From NCBI GenBank assembly GCA_934661375.1, contig CAKUJH010000005.1, positions 58,899 to 122,898 on the forward strand: a DNA stretch of 64,000 nt, given 5' to 3'. Shown piece by piece: positions 25,946 through 35,500 of the stretch. The stretch is from an uncultured Victivallales bacterium (GTDB taxonomy: Bacteria; Verrucomicrobiota; Lentisphaeria; Victivallales; UBA1829). The notes under the pieces were generated by a model. The model had not been told where the DNA came from. It worked only from the letters and a program-made list of their open reading frames with translations, and did no database searches. Both the position numbers and the translations under genes were made by a program. Positions within the stretch are counted from its first letter, which is position 1. Every line of letters begins with the position of its first letter.

Positions 25946-28258
25946 ATGAAAGTATTGCTTTCAGTTTTTATTTGCATTTTTACCGTGATTTTATCTGCGG
26001 CGGAATTCTTCATAGACAAGACAAAGCAACCCGTTGTAAAAATCGCGGTCAATGCAAACGACCGGATTGATGCGGAAAAACATGCCGCCTCCATTCTGGG
26101 GAAGTATCTGAACAGAATCTATGGCGTCACATGCAGAATCGTTTCCGAAAAGGAAATTACGCCGGATGATAAAAATGTCATTTACGTGGGATGGACTCAA
26201 ACCGCACGTAACAATGAAATTCCCTGCAGCGATTTGTATCGGGAAGAGTATATCATTCAGACCGGAAAGGATTTTCTGATTCTTACCGGAGGCAGAACAC
26301 GCGGAACTCTTTATGCCGTGCAGGAATTTCTGGAGTGCTTCGGCGGACGCCGTTTTCTGGCGATAGATACCGAGATCATTCCGTCCGGAAAAACGCTGGA
26401 ACTGGAAAAAACGGTGCTGCGGAAACGTCCTGCGATTACCTGCCGCATTCTTGTGGAAGACTGCCGTTACAGCACCGATATGATGGCGGCAAACAAGGCA
26501 AACTATTATCATGTGTCCGGGAAAGACTGGGGGTTCTGGGAACGTTTCGGCTCTCCGCAGGATTGTCACACGTTTCATGTTTACAGCAAAAAAATACCGA
26601 TAGACAAACCTGATTATTTTGCATTGGACAATGCATCCGGAAAACGTAGAGTTCCGGCGCGTCAGGGGATGAGTGCGCCGCTCTGCATGACAAATCCGGA
26701 AGTCCGGGATCTCGTATGGGCACAAATGCGGCAATATGTGATCAAGGATCGGGAAAAAGCCAAAAAAAACGGATACCCCGCTCCTATGATTTATGATCTC
26801 AGTTTGGATGATATTCTTGCTCCGTGCGCCTGCCGGACCTGTCGGGAACTGACACGCCAGGAAGGTGCATTCACCGGTCCTGTGCTGGATTTTGCCAATG
26901 ATATGGCGGCACGCGGCGAAAAAGAATTTCCCGGATTCAAAATCAAATTTCTTGTTTATCAGCTGACGCTTCCGCCTCCCCGAACCATGAAACCGCGGGA
27001 CAATGTCATTACGCAGATCTGTGTTCATGACAATGAATGGCTGGTCAATACCTTTGCGGAAATATCCCATCCGATCAGTCATCCGGTCAATCAGAAATTT
27101 TATGATATCGTCAAAGCATGGTCTTCCATCTCGAAGGAGATTGCTTTCTGGGATTACTGGGTCTACTACACGAAACCTGTTTTCCCTTACATCGCTCTCG
27201 ATAAATATTTTGAGGATATCAAATTTTATCAGCAGCACAAGGCACAGAGTATTCTGATTGAACTGGAACAGGATCGGAATGCATCTTTCTTCGCGCTGAA
27301 AAGTTATCTTGCTCTGAAATTGATGGATGATCCGGATCGTGACAGAAAAGAACTGATTGACGGATTTATGGAAGGGTATTATGGAAATGCCGCACCGGCA
27401 ATGACAACTTATCTTTATGATCTGGATCGCTGCGTCCAATCGGAAAAACTGCCGATGGGTCCTAATCATCCCCGGAAATATGCCTATCTGAATACGGATT
27501 TCTTCCTGCGGAATTCCAAATTGCTGGATCAGGCGGAAAAAGCGGTCGCCAACTCTCCGCTTCATCTGCGGCATGTCAAAATGGAACGCGCTGTTCTGGA
27601 TCAGGCTATCCTGTCGTTCTGGCCGAAAAATTTGTCAGGAATGCCATTGGCAAAAGAGGATTTGCTTCGCCGCTGTGAAGAAAATCGAAAGATGATGATC
27701 CAGCTTTATGCCCGGCAGGATCAGAAGGAAAAACAGCTTCGGCTGCTGAAAAACTTCATCGAGGGGGAAAGAATAAAGGCTCCGCTGCCGAAGGAAGTTA
27801 AAGGCGAGTATATTTACGATTTCAAATACTGCAATTTCCCGGAGAACAAGTACTGCCGGATTACAGTCGATGCGGACGCTGTGGGCGGGAAAGCAATCCG
27901 AATTCATTCGGAAGAAGAGAAATATTCCTCCAGAAAATTCCACAGTCTGCCGTTCCGCGCCGGAGTATATAACTTGCTGACAAAAGAGTCCGGGGCAGCT
28001 CTGCAGTTGAATGAGGTTCCGCAGGATGAAAAATATCATTTATACAAGATGGGAACCTGGAAAATGATTAACGGCAACAGAATCTATCTGCACTGGACAT
28101 GGTATTTTCAGTTGACTCCGCGGGAAGCATTTATGCCGACTCCGGATTATCCGTACGACATTTATGTCTCTCTCAAATTCACAGGACCGAGCTATGTGAA
28201 AAATTCAAAGAAGGAGGACGGGATTTTTGTGGATCGGATCATTCTGTCAAGAGATTGA
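25946..28258 (+). CDS. Secreted DUF4838-domain glycosidase-like protein, module 1
   Basis: 770 residues from ATG 25946 (aaggag Shine-Dalgarno). A signal peptide (MKVLLSVFICIFTVILSAAE) leads into a GH67N/GH20b-like alpha/beta domain (about 30-130; AEKHAASILGKYL, GGRTRGTLYAVQEFLE), then the DUF4838 barrel (about 190-480) with the conserved cysteine cluster CACRTC (near 294-299) and acidic residues in LSLDDI. A C-terminal beta domain follows from about 615. DUF4838 proteins are predicted glycoside hydrolases; the substrate is unknown. Immediately follows its pseudopilin partner. Confidence 0.85.
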   Translation: MKVLLSVFICIFTVILSAAEFFIDKTKQPVVKIAVNANDRIDAEKHAASILGKYLNRIYGVTCRIVSEKEITPDDKNVIYVGWTQTARNNEIPCSDLYREEYIIQTGKDFLILTGGRTRGTLYAVQEFLECFGGRRFLAIDTEIIPSGKTLELEKTVLRKRPAITCRILVEDCRYSTDMMAANKANYYHVSGKDWGFWERFGSPQDCHTFHVYSKKIPIDKPDYFALDNASGKRRVPARQGMSAPLCMTNPEVRDLVWAQMRQYVIKDREKAKKNGYPAPMIYDLSLDDILAPCACRTCRELTRQEGAFTGPVLDFANDMAARGEKEFPGFKIKFLVYQLTLPPPRTMKPRDNVITQICVHDNEWLVNTFAEISHPISHPVNQKFYDIVKAWSSISKEIAFWDYWVYYTKPVFPYIALDKYFEDIKFYQQHKAQSILIELEQDRNASFFALKSYLALKLMDDPDRDRKELIDGFMEGYYGNAAPAMTTYLYDLDRCVQSEKLPMGPNHPRKYAYLNTDFFLRNSKLLDQAEKAVANSPLHLRHVKMERAVLDQAILSFWPKNLSGMPLAKEDLLRRCEENRKMMIQLYARQDQKEKQLRLLKNFIEGERIKAPLPKEVKGEYIYDFKYCNFPENKYCRITVDADAVGGKAIRIHSEEEKYSSRKFHSLPFRAGVYNLLTKESGAALQLNEVPQDEKYHLYKMGTWKMINGNRIYLHWTWYFQLTPREAFMPTPDYPYDIYVSLKFTGPSYVKNSKKEDGIFVDRIILSRD

Positions 28259-28475
28259 AACGGAGCTGCGGTGCGGCATCCTTGCATTGCGAGGAACTTT
28301 CCAGGCTCTTCCAAGGGTGCAGTACCGTCAGACGTTTCGCAAATCACGCGTTGCGAGTACATTTTCGGAGCTAATCGAACAGCGTAATCGATGAGACTGT
28401 GGATATAGCATCCTGAAAACATAAAATCAGAGGAATTAAATCTGGAGTTTCATTGCCAGATGTTGTCATGATCAG
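28259..28475. other. Intergenic spacer between module 1 and module 2
   Basis: About 217 nt without a convincing gene. It has moderate GC and a few short dyads such as CGCAA/TTGCG around 28340-28355, but no clear promoter or terminator. The minus strand is open for 76 codons across it, without a ribosome site. Confidence 0.4.
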
Positions 28476-28554
28476 AAAGGAAGGAAACAGAACGGAAATG
28501 GCCAGATTGCGGGAAAACATTCAACTTCAAAACGAACGAAAGGAGAACTCAACC
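28476..28554 (+). repeat. Leader repeat, copy B (79 nt)
   Basis: Near-identical to 25091-25169. It again ends at the start codon of a pseudopilin and carries an in-frame upstream ATG (28498) and the aaaggag Shine-Dalgarno (28540-28546). A duplication of the leader together with the 5' part of the gene is the simplest explanation. Confidence 0.85.
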
Positions 28555-29334
28555 ATGAAAAAACGACAGGTCCTGCCATACATTTCATATTTGAATCGTA
28601 AGTCGTTGCGGTTCACATTGATAGAACTCCTCGTGGTGATTGCGATCATTGCGATTCTGGCGGGGATGCTGCTGCCGGCGCTGAAATCCGCCAGAGAAAA
28701 AGCCCGCGCCGTCGCCTGCGTCAGCAAACTCAAACAGCTCGGACTGGGCGTCAACAGCTATGTCATGGACAACCGGGAATATTTCTTCACCGCCAATACC
28801 GAAAACGGGAAAAAATGGTGGGTGGAGCTGCTTTATCCGTATGTCGGAAATGATTGCGGGACAGGCGATACCGGTTATAAAAACACCTTCACTCCGAACA
28901 CCATCTGGCAGTGTCCCAGCAACAGAGGGCAGGAAAAGAATCTGATGCGGATCAGCTACGGCTACAATTCGCTTCTGTTCGGCGGCGCGGATTACGCACA
29001 TGCCAGCGGCTGGCAGTCGATCCAGCTGCCGATCAAATCCTCCATGATCCGGCATCCGTCCCGGCAGATGATTCTGTGCGACAGCTGGATCGGATTTCAG
29101 ACCATAGAAAAGCGTTCCGCCGGTTATCCATCCATAGAAGATATTCAGTACATTGCGCTCCGCCACTCCAAGCGATCCAATCTGGTTTACTTCGGCGGCA
29201 ACGTGAATCCGGAAGATATTTACCGGACATTGTGGACACACCCGAAATTCTATCCGGTCAACTGCGATCTGATGAATGCCGACCGGTACTACGACAACGG
29301 CATCGCCGCAATTGATTATTCCCCCTACAACTGA
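28555..29334 (+). CDS. Prepilin-type pseudopilin, module 2
   Basis: 259 residues. Start ATG 28555, again giving a 19-residue leader before [17 protein letters not shown] (residue 20), with Arg at -1 instead of Gly. The first 70 residues are nearly the same as the module 1 pseudopilin; the globular domains diverge. The C-terminal part holds [18 protein letters not shown], a degenerate H-x9-DG strand. 18 nt before the second DUF4838 gene. Confidence 0.92.
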   Translation: MKKRQVLPYISYLNRKSLRFTLIELLVVIAIIAILAGMLLPALKSAREKARAVACVSKLKQLGLGVNSYVMDNREYFFTANTENGKKWWVELLYPYVGNDCGTGDTGYKNTFTPNTIWQCPSNRGQEKNLMRISYGYNSLLFGGADYAHASGWQSIQLPIKSSMIRHPSRQMILCDSWIGFQTIEKRSAGYPSIEDIQYIALRHSKRSNLVYFGGNVNPEDIYRTLWTHPKFYPVNCDLMNADRYYDNGIAAIDYSPYN

Positions 29335-29352
29335 ACCTGAAAGGAAAAAATC

Positions 29353-31755
29353 ATGCTTAAAAAATGGTTTGTGTTTACGGCAGCCCTGCTGTTTGCAGTT
29401 CAACTGGCTGCGCAGATCCCCGTCATCATTCCTGCCGGCGGACTGTCCGGCGGAGATAGAACCGGACTGGAAGAACTGACCTCGTATCTTCAGAAGATTA
29501 CCGGCAAGCCCGCGCAGGTTTTGACCGAGCCGGCAAAAGCGTCAGTACCCGCCATTTATTACGGCGCAACGCAGTTTGCCGCGGCGCAGAAGATAGAACT
29601 GTCCAAATTCGGCGAAGAGGAATGGGTGGTCCGTGCCGCGGGGAAAAACCTGATAGTCGCCGGCGGTGCGCCGCGCGGCAATCTGTTTGCGGCTTACCAT
29701 TTTCTGGAGGACGTCGCCGGAGTCCGCTGGCTCAGCCCGTATGCGGAATATGTGCCGTCGGCTCTGCCGGCATGGGACAAGGTCAATCTCACCGGCAAGC
29801 CCGCAATTGCCCACCGGAGCATTTACCTGTGTCCGGACCGGGACGGAGAACGTTTTCTGATCCGCAACCGCATGAGTCCGGGCAGCCGTGAATACGGGGG
29901 ACGCCTCACGTTCAGCCATCTCAGCGGCCGTGAACATCTGGGGAGCGGGCATACTCTCTATTCGGTTCTCGGCGATGAGAAATACATTCACAATCTTTAC
30001 AAGGAACATCCGGAATATTTTCCGCTGATCGACGGGAAACGGAAATTTGACATCACGCGGGGCGGCGGTTCTTCCCAGAGCCAGTTCTGTCTGACGAATC
30101 CCGAACTGCGGAAACTGTGGGTGTCCGCTCTGCGCAGGCATATCGGCTACGACCGTGAACTGGCGAAGAAGCGCGGCGTCCAGCCTCCGATGTTTTATGC
30201 TGTCGACCAGAATGACTGTTTTGACGGCTTCTGCGAATGTCCTGCCTGTGACGCCATCGTGAAACGCGAGGATGCCAAATCCGGATTGATGCTGGATTTC
30301 ACCAATTACGTGGCGTCCGAGCTGAAAAACGACGCCCCCGACGCCATTTTTCTGATGATGGCACTGCACAGCACGGAGAAAGCGCCGAAACACATGAAAG
30401 CCGCCGCCAATGTGGGGATCCGGCTGTGCGACACCACCAGCAACATGCTTTATCCGTGGACGGATCCCGTCAACGCGAAACATCTCAAAAATCTGGAAGA
30501 CTGGGCGAAGATCAGCAAGTACATTTACATGTGGGATTACTCCATCAGTTACGGCGCTCCGGTCTGCATCAATTACCCGTTCCCGTCCGGGCGCACTTTC
30601 GCCGCGGATATAACGACGCTGGCGAAGAACAACGGAATCGGCGTGTTTTTCGAACATGAACAGGTCGTCGGCGCGGATATGCGCGACCTGAAAGTCTGGC
30701 TGGAAATCAAAGCGGCGGAAGACCCCGCGGTTCCGTATGAAGTCCGGCTCAAGGATTTCACCGACCACTATTACGGCGTCAAAGCCGCGCCGAAAATCCG
30801 TGAATACCTTGCACTGCTGGAAGAGGCGGCGCGCAAGGCCAATGCTTCCGTAACCTGGTTTCCGACTCTCAATTCCTTTGCGTACATTACCCCGGAAGTC
30901 ATGATCCGGAGTGCGAAACTGTTTGATGAAGCCTATGCACTGGCGGAGACCAAAGAGCAGAAAAACCGGGTGGAATACAGCCGTCTTTCGCTGGACCGCC
31001 TGTATCTGGTGCGTTCCGCCTCCATGAAAAAGAATATGGAAATCATGGGCAAGGATCCTGCTCTGCTGCCGGATGCGCAAAAAGTCAGAGAACGTTATCT
31101 CCGCATCTGGAAACAGTTCATGGCGCTGTATCCTGCGACCACGCAGAAGGCGGCGTATTTCCAGCAGGAGTACAGCAAGAACATTCCCGAACTGATGAAA
31201 CTGGTGGAACTCCGCAAGGATCTGCCGTGTCCGCCGCAGTTCAAACATGTGAAACCGGATGCGCTGTTCCTTTACAGCAGCACGCTGGCAAATGTCTACG
31301 TTTCTTATCAGCATAAAGTCAAGGATCCCGAATCTGTCGCCGGGGAAGCACTCCGCGCCGACATGCAGGATATTGTCAAATGTCCGCATAAGGGATACGG
31401 TCCGGAAAAGTATGAGTATCCGTTCAAGAGTGCCATCTGGCCGACTTGCCGGGGAACTGTCGCCGGCGGTATATTGAATCCGCCGAAGACCATGCCCAAA
31501 GGGTACTACTGGTACAAAGTTGCGGACGGGGTTGAACTGAACCAGAAATCGGTGATTTCCCCGTTTGCCGGATTCATGATTGCGCTCGATGGTGCGGTCA
31601 GCGACAACAGCGAGCTGGGACAGAAATACGAAGTCTGGCTGAGCATCAAAGTTACCGGTCCGGATTTCTTCAGCACCGGAAAACCGACATTGGACAACGT
31701 CTTTTATGTGGATCAGGCAGCCGTGATCCGGCAAACCCGGCATGGCGAAAAATGA
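29353..31755 (+). CDS. Secreted DUF4838-domain glycosidase-like protein, module 2
   Basis: 800 residues. Signal peptide MLKKWFVFTAALLFAVQLAAQ, then a GH67N-like domain (DRTGLEELTSYLQKITGKPA, GGAPRGNLFAAYHFLED), the DUF4838 barrel with CECPAC (near 296-301) in the same place as CACRTC of its paralogue, and a C-terminal beta domain. AVDQNDCFDGF and LMMALHSTEKAP resemble barrel-edge catalytic loops. It is a distant paralogue of the module 1 hydrolase. Transcription ends at the strong bidirectional terminator just downstream. Confidence 0.85.
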   Translation: MLKKWFVFTAALLFAVQLAAQIPVIIPAGGLSGGDRTGLEELTSYLQKITGKPAQVLTEPAKASVPAIYYGATQFAAAQKIELSKFGEEEWVVRAAGKNLIVAGGAPRGNLFAAYHFLEDVAGVRWLSPYAEYVPSALPAWDKVNLTGKPAIAHRSIYLCPDRDGERFLIRNRMSPGSREYGGRLTFSHLSGREHLGSGHTLYSVLGDEKYIHNLYKEHPEYFPLIDGKRKFDITRGGGSSQSQFCLTNPELRKLWVSALRRHIGYDRELAKKRGVQPPMFYAVDQNDCFDGFCECPACDAIVKREDAKSGLMLDFTNYVASELKNDAPDAIFLMMALHSTEKAPKHMKAAANVGIRLCDTTSNMLYPWTDPVNAKHLKNLEDWAKISKYIYMWDYSISYGAPVCINYPFPSGRTFAADITTLAKNNGIGVFFEHEQVVGADMRDLKVWLEIKAAEDPAVPYEVRLKDFTDHYYGVKAAPKIREYLALLEEAARKANASVTWFPTLNSFAYITPEVMIRSAKLFDEAYALAETKEQKNRVEYSRLSLDRLYLVRSASMKKNMEIMGKDPALLPDAQKVRERYLRIWKQFMALYPATTQKAAYFQQEYSKNIPELMKLVELRKDLPCPPQFKHVKPDALFLYSSTLANVYVSYQHKVKDPESVAGEALRADMQDIVKCPHKGYGPEKYEYPFKSAIWPTCRGTVAGGILNPPKTMPKGYYWYKVADGVELNQKSVISPFAGFMIALDGAVSDNSELGQKYEVWLSIKVTGPDFFSTGKPTLDNVFYVDQAAVIRQTRHGEK

Positions 31756-31788
31756 TTGTCCGCGAATAAGTTCCGTTTGCGGAAATAC

Positions 31789-31830
31789 AAAACGCATGAC
31801 CGTTCAGAAGAATGAGCGGTCATGCGTTTT
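31789..31830. terminator. Bidirectional intrinsic terminator
   Basis: Fourteen base pairs, AAAACGCATGACCG (31789-31802) with CGGTCATGCGTTTT (31817-31830), around a 14-nt loop and followed by further T residues. It lies between the convergent DUF4838 and proA genes. Confidence 0.92.
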
Positions 31831-31850
31831 TTTCTGTCCAGAAAAGATTT

Positions 31851-33128
31851 TCAGCGGATCTGGCCTTCGCCGTAAATGCGGTATTTATAGGAGGTCAGTT
31901 CACGCAGCCCCATGGGACCGCGGGCGTGGAGTTTGTCGGTGCTGATGCCGATTTCCGCTCCCATGCCGAATTCTCCGCCGTCCGTGAACCGGGTCGAAGC
32001 GTTCCAGTACACGGTTGCGGAATCGACATGCCCCAGAAAATATTCGGCGGTTTCCGGATTTCCGGTAACGATGCAGTCGCTGTGTCCGGACCCGTACTGA
32101 TTGATATGTTCCACCGCCTGTTCGACGGAATCGACGATCCGTCCGGAAATATTCAGGCTGAGATATTCGTTGTAAAGCTCTTGCTCCGTGCCGGGTACGG
32201 CGTCGGGATCGAGTTTGTGCCAGGCGTCGTCGGCATGAACCGTTACGCCTTCTTTGCAGAACATTTCTTCCAGTTTCGGCAGAAATTCCGCGGCGATTTT
32301 CCGGTTGACCAGCACGGTTTCCAGTGCGTTGCAGACTCCGGGACGCTGACATTTTCCGTTGCGGAGGATATTCAGCGCCATCTCCTGATCCGCTTCAGAA
32401 TCGACGTACAGATGGCAGACTCCCTTATAATGTTTGATGACCGGAATCGTGGACTGCTCCACCACGGCGCGGATCAGCCGTTCGCCGCCGCGCGGAATGA
32501 TGAGGTTGATAAAGGAATCCAGTTTGAGCATTTCCGAAACGGCTTCGTGAGCGGTCCATGGAATGAACTGCACAGTTCCTTCGGGCATTCCCGCGGCAAT
32601 GCCGGCGCGCAGAATGCAGTCGGCAATCGCCTGATTGGAACGGATTGCTTCGGAACCGCCGCGCAGGATCACCGCGTTGCCGGTTTTCAGACTCAATCCG
32701 GCGGCATCCACGGTTACGTTGGGGCGCGATTCATAAATGAAACCGATCACTCCGATCGGGACGGCGACTTTTTCAATGCGGATGCCGTTGGGACGCGTAA
32801 CCACCGAAAGTTTTTCGCCCACGGGATCCGGCAGGTCTGCCACATGACGCAGGGCGTCCGCCATGGCTTTGATGCGCTGCTCATTGAGTTTCAACCGGTC
32901 CAGCATGGCGGGGGACATGCCTTTGGCTGTTCCTTTTTCCATATCTTCGGCATTGGCGCGGAGCAGTGCCGGAGCGGACTGTTCCACGGCGTCCGCCATG
33001 GCGTTGAGCCACCTGTTTTTATCCGCAGTGGAAACATTGGCGATTTTCAATGCGGCGGCTCTGGCTTTTCTGCCGATTTCCGTCAAAGCGGCATGAAGTT
33101 CCGCTCCCGTCAGATTTTCTGTATTCAT
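31851..33128 (-). CDS. proA: Gamma-glutamyl phosphate reductase
   Basis: 425 residues from ATG 33128-33126 (caggagc Shine-Dalgarno). Reduces glutamyl-5-phosphate to the semialdehyde in proline synthesis. Aldehyde-dehydrogenase fold: PIGVIGFIYESRPNVT near 110, GNAVILRGG near 138, PRGGERLI, and the catalytic Cys in KCQRPGVCNALETVLV. The C-terminal TRFTDGGEFGMGAEIGIST and HARGPMGLRELT motifs are typical. proB is not adjacent. Confidence 0.97.
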   Translation of the reverse strand: MNTENLTGAELHAALTEIGRKARAAALKIANVSTADKNRWLNAMADAVEQSAPALLRANAEDMEKGTAKGMSPAMLDRLKLNEQRIKAMADALRHVADLPDPVGEKLSVVTRPNGIRIEKVAVPIGVIGFIYESRPNVTVDAAGLSLKTGNAVILRGGSEAIRSNQAIADCILRAGIAAGMPEGTVQFIPWTAHEAVSEMLKLDSFINLIIPRGGERLIRAVVEQSTIPVIKHYKGVCHLYVDSEADQEMALNILRNGKCQRPGVCNALETVLVNRKIAAEFLPKLEEMFCKEGVTVHADDAWHKLDPDAVPGTEQELYNEYLSLNISGRIVDSVEQAVEHINQYGSGHSDCIVTGNPETAEYFLGHVDSATVYWNASTRFTDGGEFGMGAEIGISTDKLHARGPMGLRELTSYKYRIYGEGQIR

Positions 33129-33244
33129 AAGATATGCTCCTGGTTTTCCTTCAATAATATAACACCGCAGCGGGAAAATACAATAAATCCGGCGGAAAAT
33201 CTGCCGTAATGCGGATTGCATGAAAAGTTTTTTACCGTAAAAGG

Positions 33245-33272
33245 TTGAAAATTCCGGTTCTGCATGTATGTT
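33245..33272 (+). promoter_or_regulatory. Candidate promoter of the nucleotide-sugar operon
   Basis: TTGAAA (33245-33250), 16 nt and TATGTT (33267-33272), 35 nt before the epimerase ATG. Confidence 0.4.
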
Positions 33273-33307
33273 TCCGTATGAATGATTTTCAACACGAAAG
33301 GAAATAC

Positions 33308-34288
33308 ATGAAATATCTGATTACCGGGGGAGCCGGCTTTATCGGCAGTCACCTGACGGAATCGCTGCTGGCGGACGGCAATGCGGTTACAGTGATTGAT
33401 GATTTTTCGACCGGTTCTGCGGAGAATCTGGCGGCGGTCAGGGATCATCGGAATCTGACTGTGATAGAAGAAGACATCCTGACCGGGGACAGCCTGGAAC
33501 ATGCCGTCGGGCAGTGCGATTGCGTGATTCATCTGGCGGCGGCGGTCGGCGTGGAACTGGTCGTGCATGATCCGGTGCGGACTCTTGTCACCAATGTGCA
33601 TGGTTCCGAACGGGTTCTGACATTTGCCGCCGATGCGGGGAAACGCTGTGTCCTGGCGTCCACCAGCGAAGTGTACGGCAAATCCACCAAACCGTTTTTC
33701 AAGGAAACCGACGATCTGTGCATCGGACCGTCCACCAATTCCCGCTGGTCGTATGCGTGCAGCAAACTGCTGGATGAATTTTTTCTGATGGCTCTGCACC
33801 GGGACCGGAAACTGCCGGGAACCGTGGTGCGTTTCTTCAATACCGTCGGGCCGCGTCAGACGGGACGTTACGGCATGGTTCTGCCGCGTTTTGTCGCCGC
33901 CGCGCTGGAAAACCGTCCGCTCCCGGTTTACGGGACCGGCGAACAGACCCGCTGTTTCTGCCATGTGAAGGATGTGGTCCGTGCGCTGCGGATGCTGATT
34001 CCGCTGGAAGCCTCGCACGGACGCGTGTTCAATATCGGGACCACCCGCCGTATTTCCATTCAGGGACTGGCGGAACTGGTGCTGGAACGGACGCACAGCT
34101 CCGCGGGCATTGTCCGGATCCCGTATGAAAAAGCGTATGAACCGGGTTTTGAGGATATGCTCAACCGGGCGCCGGACTGTTCCGCTCTGCGTGAACTCTG
34201 CGGCTGGCAGCCGGAAATCGAACTGGAACAGATCATTGATGATGTAACCGCTTATGCGGCGGAACACAACGCAAAGGGGGTCAAATGA
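33308..34288 (+). CDS. NAD-dependent nucleotide-sugar epimerase/dehydratase (extended SDR)
   Basis: 326 residues from ATG 33308 (aaagga Shine-Dalgarno). Rossmann motif GGAGFIGSH near residue 8, DDFSTGSAENL, STSEVYG, and the catalytic pair in WSYACSKLLDE. RFFNTVGPRQTGRYGMVLPRFV is typical of UDP-glucuronate/UDP-hexose SDRs. The substrate is probably a UDP- or dTDP-hexose. First gene of an eight-gene rightward operon; its TGA overlaps the next ATG. Confidence 0.92.
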   Translation: MKYLITGGAGFIGSHLTESLLADGNAVTVIDDFSTGSAENLAAVRDHRNLTVIEEDILTGDSLEHAVGQCDCVIHLAAAVGVELVVHDPVRTLVTNVHGSERVLTFAADAGKRCVLASTSEVYGKSTKPFFKETDDLCIGPSTNSRWSYACSKLLDEFFLMALHRDRKLPGTVVRFFNTVGPRQTGRYGMVLPRFVAAALENRPLPVYGTGEQTRCFCHVKDVVRALRMLIPLEASHGRVFNIGTTRRISIQGLAELVLERTHSSAGIVRIPYEKAYEPGFEDMLNRAPDCSALRELCGWQPEIELEQIIDDVTAYAAEHNAKGVK

Positions 34289-35496
34289 AAATCACCGAAA
34301 CGGAATTCCGTTATGAATCCATGCTGGATGAATATCCCGATACCGTTATTTCCTTCGGGGCGGGCGCAACCAATCAGTTCCTCGGAATGCTGCTGAGCAA
34401 ACAGATCAGTTCCGTGCTGATTTTTGCCGGCGGCTCGGTTTCCGGCTCGCTGAACCGGAGTCTGCCCGATATTCTGGCATTGCTCTGCGAAAATCAGATT
34501 GAAGCGTATGACTGGCGCGGTATTCCGCCGGAACCCGCCGTGGAGGACGTCCGCAAAATGCGTGACGCCATTGAAAAAATACGTCCGCAGGTCGTTGCAG
34601 CGGTCGGCGGCGGCAGTGTCATGGATGCCGCCAAGGCGGCTTATCTGAGCTGGCAGACCGGCATGGATGTCACGGAGCTGTTCGGAGTCAACCGGGCATC
34701 GGAAAAGTTTCCGGATAAAGTTTTCGAACGGGTTGTCTGCATTCCGACGACTGCCGGAACCGGCTCGGAAGTTACGCCGTATGCGAATATCGTCGATCCC
34801 GCATCCGGCGTCAAAAAACTGATTATGGAAAAAGCGATCATCCCGGCATACGCCTTTGTCTATCCGAAATACAGCAGCACCATGCCGCGCAGACTGACGG
34901 TCAGCACCGCGCTGGATGCGCTGGTTCATTGTGTGGAAAGTGTACTGAATGTGCGTGCGGCGGATGCTCATCCGGATTCCGTGAACTGGGGGATCCGCGG
35001 GATCCGTCTGATTGCCGCTGGATTGCCGGCGGTTCTGAAACAGCCGGAGCACGAACTGGGCAGAACTTTCCTCGCGGCGGCGGCGACGCTCGGCGGCATG
35101 TGCATCCGCAACCGTCCGACTTCGCTGCCTCATCTGTGCAGCTTTTCTTTTTACGGCAAAGTGCCGCACGGCGATGCTGTCGCCGCTTTGCTGCCGCCGT
35201 TCTGGAAATATTATCTGGAAGAACCTGCGGTCCGGGAAGCGACCATGAAGATGGCTGGAATTTTTTCGGCGGAACCGGAACATTCTCCGGAAGAAGTCGT
35301 CCGCAATGCCGCGGCTTTCATCGCGGCGAACGGCGGTCCGGCAAAACTTTCCGATCTGGGCTGTCCGCGGGAAATCATTGCCGCAACGGCGCAGAATGCC
35401 GTGCTGAATCCGATGAAACTTCAGAGTTCCCCGCGTCCGGTTGCTGTGGAGAATGCGGCGGAAATCATTACGGATATTCTGACAAAGGCATGGTGA
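34285..35496 (+). CDS. Iron-containing alcohol dehydrogenase (group III ADH)
   Basis: 403 residues. NAD-binding GGGSVMDAAK near residue 110 and PTTAGTGSEVTP near 153 fit the family. Metal ligands are the Asp and His of LDALVHCVES, and the two His of TSLPHLCSFSFYGKVPHGDAV. Likely reduces or oxidises a small aldehyde/alcohol. ATGA overlap with the epimerase gene and 4 nt before glycerate kinase. Confidence 0.93.
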   Translation: MKITETEFRYESMLDEYPDTVISFGAGATNQFLGMLLSKQISSVLIFAGGSVSGSLNRSLPDILALLCENQIEAYDWRGIPPEPAVEDVRKMRDAIEKIRPQVVAAVGGGSVMDAAKAAYLSWQTGMDVTELFGVNRASEKFPDKVFERVVCIPTTAGTGSEVTPYANIVDPASGVKKLIMEKAIIPAYAFVYPKYSSTMPRRLTVSTALDALVHCVESVLNVRAADAHPDSVNWGIRGIRLIAAGLPAVLKQPEHELGRTFLAAAATLGGMCIRNRPTSLPHLCSFSFYGKVPHGDAVAALLPPFWKYYLEEPAVREATMKMAGIFSAEPEHSPEEVVRNAAAFIAANGGPAKLSDLGCPREIIAATAQNAVLNPMKLQSSPRPVAVENAAEIITDILTKAW

Positions 35497-35500
35497 ATTC

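Noticed and set aside
28192..28422. A 76-codon leftward frame in the spacer between modules 1 and 2
   Set aside because: It overlaps the end of the DUF4838 gene, has no ribosome site, and I recognise no family. Kept only as spacer description.
29542..31797. A 751-codon frame antisense to the module 2 DUF4838 gene
   Set aside because: No start context, no domain; the sense strand has a signal peptide and a recognised fold.
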